This document shows, piece by piece, positions 62,642 to 64,000 of a stretch of DNA of 64,000 nt. The DNA comes from Paenibacillus sp. Marseille-Q4541 (lineage in GTDB: Bacteria; Bacillota; Bacilli; Paenibacillales; Paenibacillaceae). Where the stretch lies: the NCBI RefSeq assembly GCF_018310695.1, contig NZ_JAGXCY010000007.1, positions 62,001 through 126,000 of the forward strand, in the 5' to 3' direction. Numbering within the stretch: position 1 is the stretch's first letter; each line of letters opens with the position of its first letter. The notes below the pieces were generated by a model, which did not search any database, had not been told where the DNA came from, and saw only the letters and a list, made by a program, of their open reading frames with translations. The position numbers and the translations under genes are program-made.

Positions 62642-63066
62642 AGCGGGCTGTAAATAAGGGTTCCTTTTTTCGATTCTCATTAGTAGGTATGTTGAATACA
62701 GCAGTTGATCTTGGGGTGTTTTTCTTGCTCAGCCTCAGCTCACTGTCTGTTGTGCCTGCTCAGGTAGTGAGCTACGTCGTTGGTATGCTGAACAGCTACT
62801 TATGGAATCGGAGATGGACTTTTGCATCCACGCAGCATCGGAGTTTTGGTGAACTCATCCGCTTTATTTCACTTAGTATCATTACCCTTATGATATCTGT
62901 AGGTACGCTGCATGTTGCCTATTATTATTTTGGTATTCCCCTCTTTACCAGCAAGCTGCTGGCGACCCTTTGCAGTGTGCTGGTAAACTATGTAGGAAGT
63001 GCGCTTTGGGTGTTCGAACAATTACATGAGCAGGCGCCTCCACTCGGAAAAAGCAAGACCCCTTGA
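62638..63066 (+). CDS. GtrA-family membrane protein
   Basis: A 142-residue protein with four membrane segments. FFRFSLVGMLNTAVDLGVFF and YLWNRRWTF are the family hallmarks. GtrA-like proteins are thought to flip or accept lipid-linked sugars. The 4-base overlap with the glycosyltransferase gene suggests a joint role: flipping the donor that the transferase uses outside. Confidence 0.9.
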   Translation: MKRAVNKGSFFRFSLVGMLNTAVDLGVFFLLSLSSLSVVPAQVVSYVVGMLNSYLWNRRWTFASTQHRSFGELIRFISLSIITLMISVGTLHVAYYYFGIPLFTSKLLATLCSVLVNYVGSALWVFEQLHEQAPPLGKSKTP

Positions 63067-63162
63067 GCTTCGTGCCAGGGGATTTCTTTTTTTACAGAAG
63101 AGAAACAGTATAATAGGGAATAAAAATGGATCTATTTTGAATAACAGGAAGGGGATGAAATC

Positions 63163-63837
63163 GTGGCGAAAATTCTGGTGGTAGATGATGATTCTCATAT
63201 CCGGGAATTAATTGAATTGTTTCTGAAACGAGAAGGACTAGATATTTATCAGGCTAAGGACGGAGAAGATGCGCTGACTGTACTGGATACGATAAAGCCT
63301 GATCTTGCAATCGTGGATATTATGATGCCGGCTATGGACGGTTGGGAACTGTGCAGTCATCTGCGAGCTTGGAGTGATATTCCGATTCTCATGCTTACTG
63401 CCAAAGGGGAGACCGAAGACAAGGTGAAAGGTTTTGAACTTGGTACGGATGACTACATGGTCAAGCCTTTTGCTCCTCAAGAACTGGTCGTCAGGGTAAA
63501 GGCCCTTCTCAAAAGGTATCGTGTCTCCATGGATCAAACCGTGAGAGTAGGGCGCATTACACTCGATCGTCCTTCCTTTCAAGTGATATCGGAACGGGCT
63601 TCCCATACACTTCCGCTTAAGGAGTTCGAGTTGCTCTATAAGCTGGCCAGTTATTCAGGAATTACGTTTACGAGAGAGCAGCTCATTGAAGACATCTGGG
63701 GACTTGATTATGAAGGGGACGAGCGAACCGTAGACGTACATATCAAACGGCTGCGCGAGCGGTTCCCGGAAATGGAGACTGGTTTTCGAATTGTCACGAT
63801 ACGAGGGCTTGGATATCGTCTGGAGGAATTGGCATGA
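63163..63837 (+). CDS. OmpR-family response regulator
   Basis: A 224-residue regulator. Receiver: acidic pair at D8-D9 (VVDDDSHIR), phosphoacceptor in LAIVDIMMPAMDGWEL (about D51), Thr in MLTAKGE, Lys in DYMVKPFAPQEL. The winged helix follows (about 125-222; LPLKEFELLYKLASYSGITF, RTVDVHIKRLRERF). It starts with GTG, with AGGAAGGGGATG 5-10 bases upstream. It overlaps the kinase gene by 4 bases. By position it may control the glycosyltransferase unit, as ykoG/ykoH sit near similar genes in Bacillus. Confidence 0.93.
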   Translation: MAKILVVDDDSHIRELIELFLKREGLDIYQAKDGEDALTVLDTIKPDLAIVDIMMPAMDGWELCSHLRAWSDIPILMLTAKGETEDKVKGFELGTDDYMVKPFAPQELVVRVKALLKRYRVSMDQTVRVGRITLDRPSFQVISERASHTLPLKEFELLYKLASYSGITFTREQLIEDIWGLDYEGDERTVDVHIKRLRERFPEMETGFRIVTIRGLGYRLEELA

Positions 63838-64000
63838 TCCGCAGTCTGTACGTCCGGGTTGTTATTATTTTTATTGCAGTAACGATCATAAGTCTAATGA
63901 TCTCCTCTTTATTTGCTTTTCGCTGGTTTGAGAAGGATGTAAACCGCGGGATGTCAAGCGACTTGATGGTAGACGGGAAGAAGATCCAGCAATTATATGA
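63834..64000 (+). CDS. Sensor histidine kinase, N-terminal part
   Basis: The ATG at 63834 overlaps the stop of the response regulator gene (ATGA), and the frame stays open to the window end (55 codons). It begins MIRSLYVRVVIIFIAV and shows one N-terminal membrane segment, then a charged outer loop (RWFEKDVNRGMSSD). This is the typical start of an OmpR-partner kinase; kinase motifs lie beyond the window. Confidence 0.8.
   Translation, partial: MIRSLYVRVVIIFIAVTIISLMISSLFAFRWFEKDVNRGMSSDLMVDGKKIQQLY

Overview
The window looks like a chromosomal segment of a Paenibacillus-type member of the Bacillales. The reasons are strong AGGAGG ribosome binding sites, frequent TTG and GTG starts, S-layer homology (SLH) proteins, T-box, TPP and glycine leaders, and gene families shared with Bacillus (YufNOPQ-like nucleoside importer, CsoR-CopZ-CopA, PstSCAB, MdxEFG-like maltodextrin importer, YkcB, YeiH). 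I saw no rRNA, tRNA, insertion sequence, prophage or CRISPR array. Genes run off both ends: a DUF445 gene on the left and a histidine kinase on the right.

Layout. 1-8.3 kb: DUF445 membrane protein, heme oxygenase, pyrimidine-dimer glycosylase, a NarL-type two-component pair, a GGDEF plus HD-GYP cyclic-di-GMP protein, a DUF5317 membrane protein followed by an overlooked 30-residue hydrophobic peptide, and a secreted protein with SLH-like character. 8.5-14.6 kb: a nucleoside uptake operon (BMP lipoprotein, ATPase, two permeases) followed by a sulfite-oxidase-like molybdoenzyme and a nucleoside phosphorylase. 14.7-18 kb: copper regulon csoR-copZ-copA with two visible CsoR-type operators. 18-24.3 kb: a glycosylase-like protein, a LysR/YeiH divergent pair, an ECF sigma/anti-sigma pair with a self-type promoter, and a nitroreductase. 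24.3-27.6 kb: a TPP-riboswitch operon for import of a thiamine precursor, ending in a TatD hydrolase. 27.6-29.8 kb: T-box plus serS, then a PNPOx-like protein.

30-40 kb is the cell-surface region: a LysM-anchored nucleotidase, a 364-residue protein I do not recognise, a 1,700-residue SLH-anchored phosphoesterase with many adhesive domains and, divergent from it, two overlapping small genes that together resemble a split sigma factor (SigO/RsoA type). This is the best candidate for an under-described system in the window.

40-47.2 kb: LacI regulator, maltodextrin ABC importer and a lipoprotein alpha-amylase, with several LacI-type operators in the 676-base intergenic region. 47.2-52.9 kb: a Gly/Pro-rich unknown protein behind a LysR gene, then pstSCAB. 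53-57.6 kb: MFS transporter, a tandem glycine riboswitch in front of L-serine dehydratase (sdaAB-sdaAA), and a luciferase-like monooxygenase. 57.8-60.3 kb: butanediol dehydrogenase divergent from a LacI regulator, with palindromic operators between them. 60.5-64 kb: YkcB-like glycosyltransferase, GtrA protein and an OmpR-type two-component system.

All family calls come from reading motifs in the translations; no database search was run.
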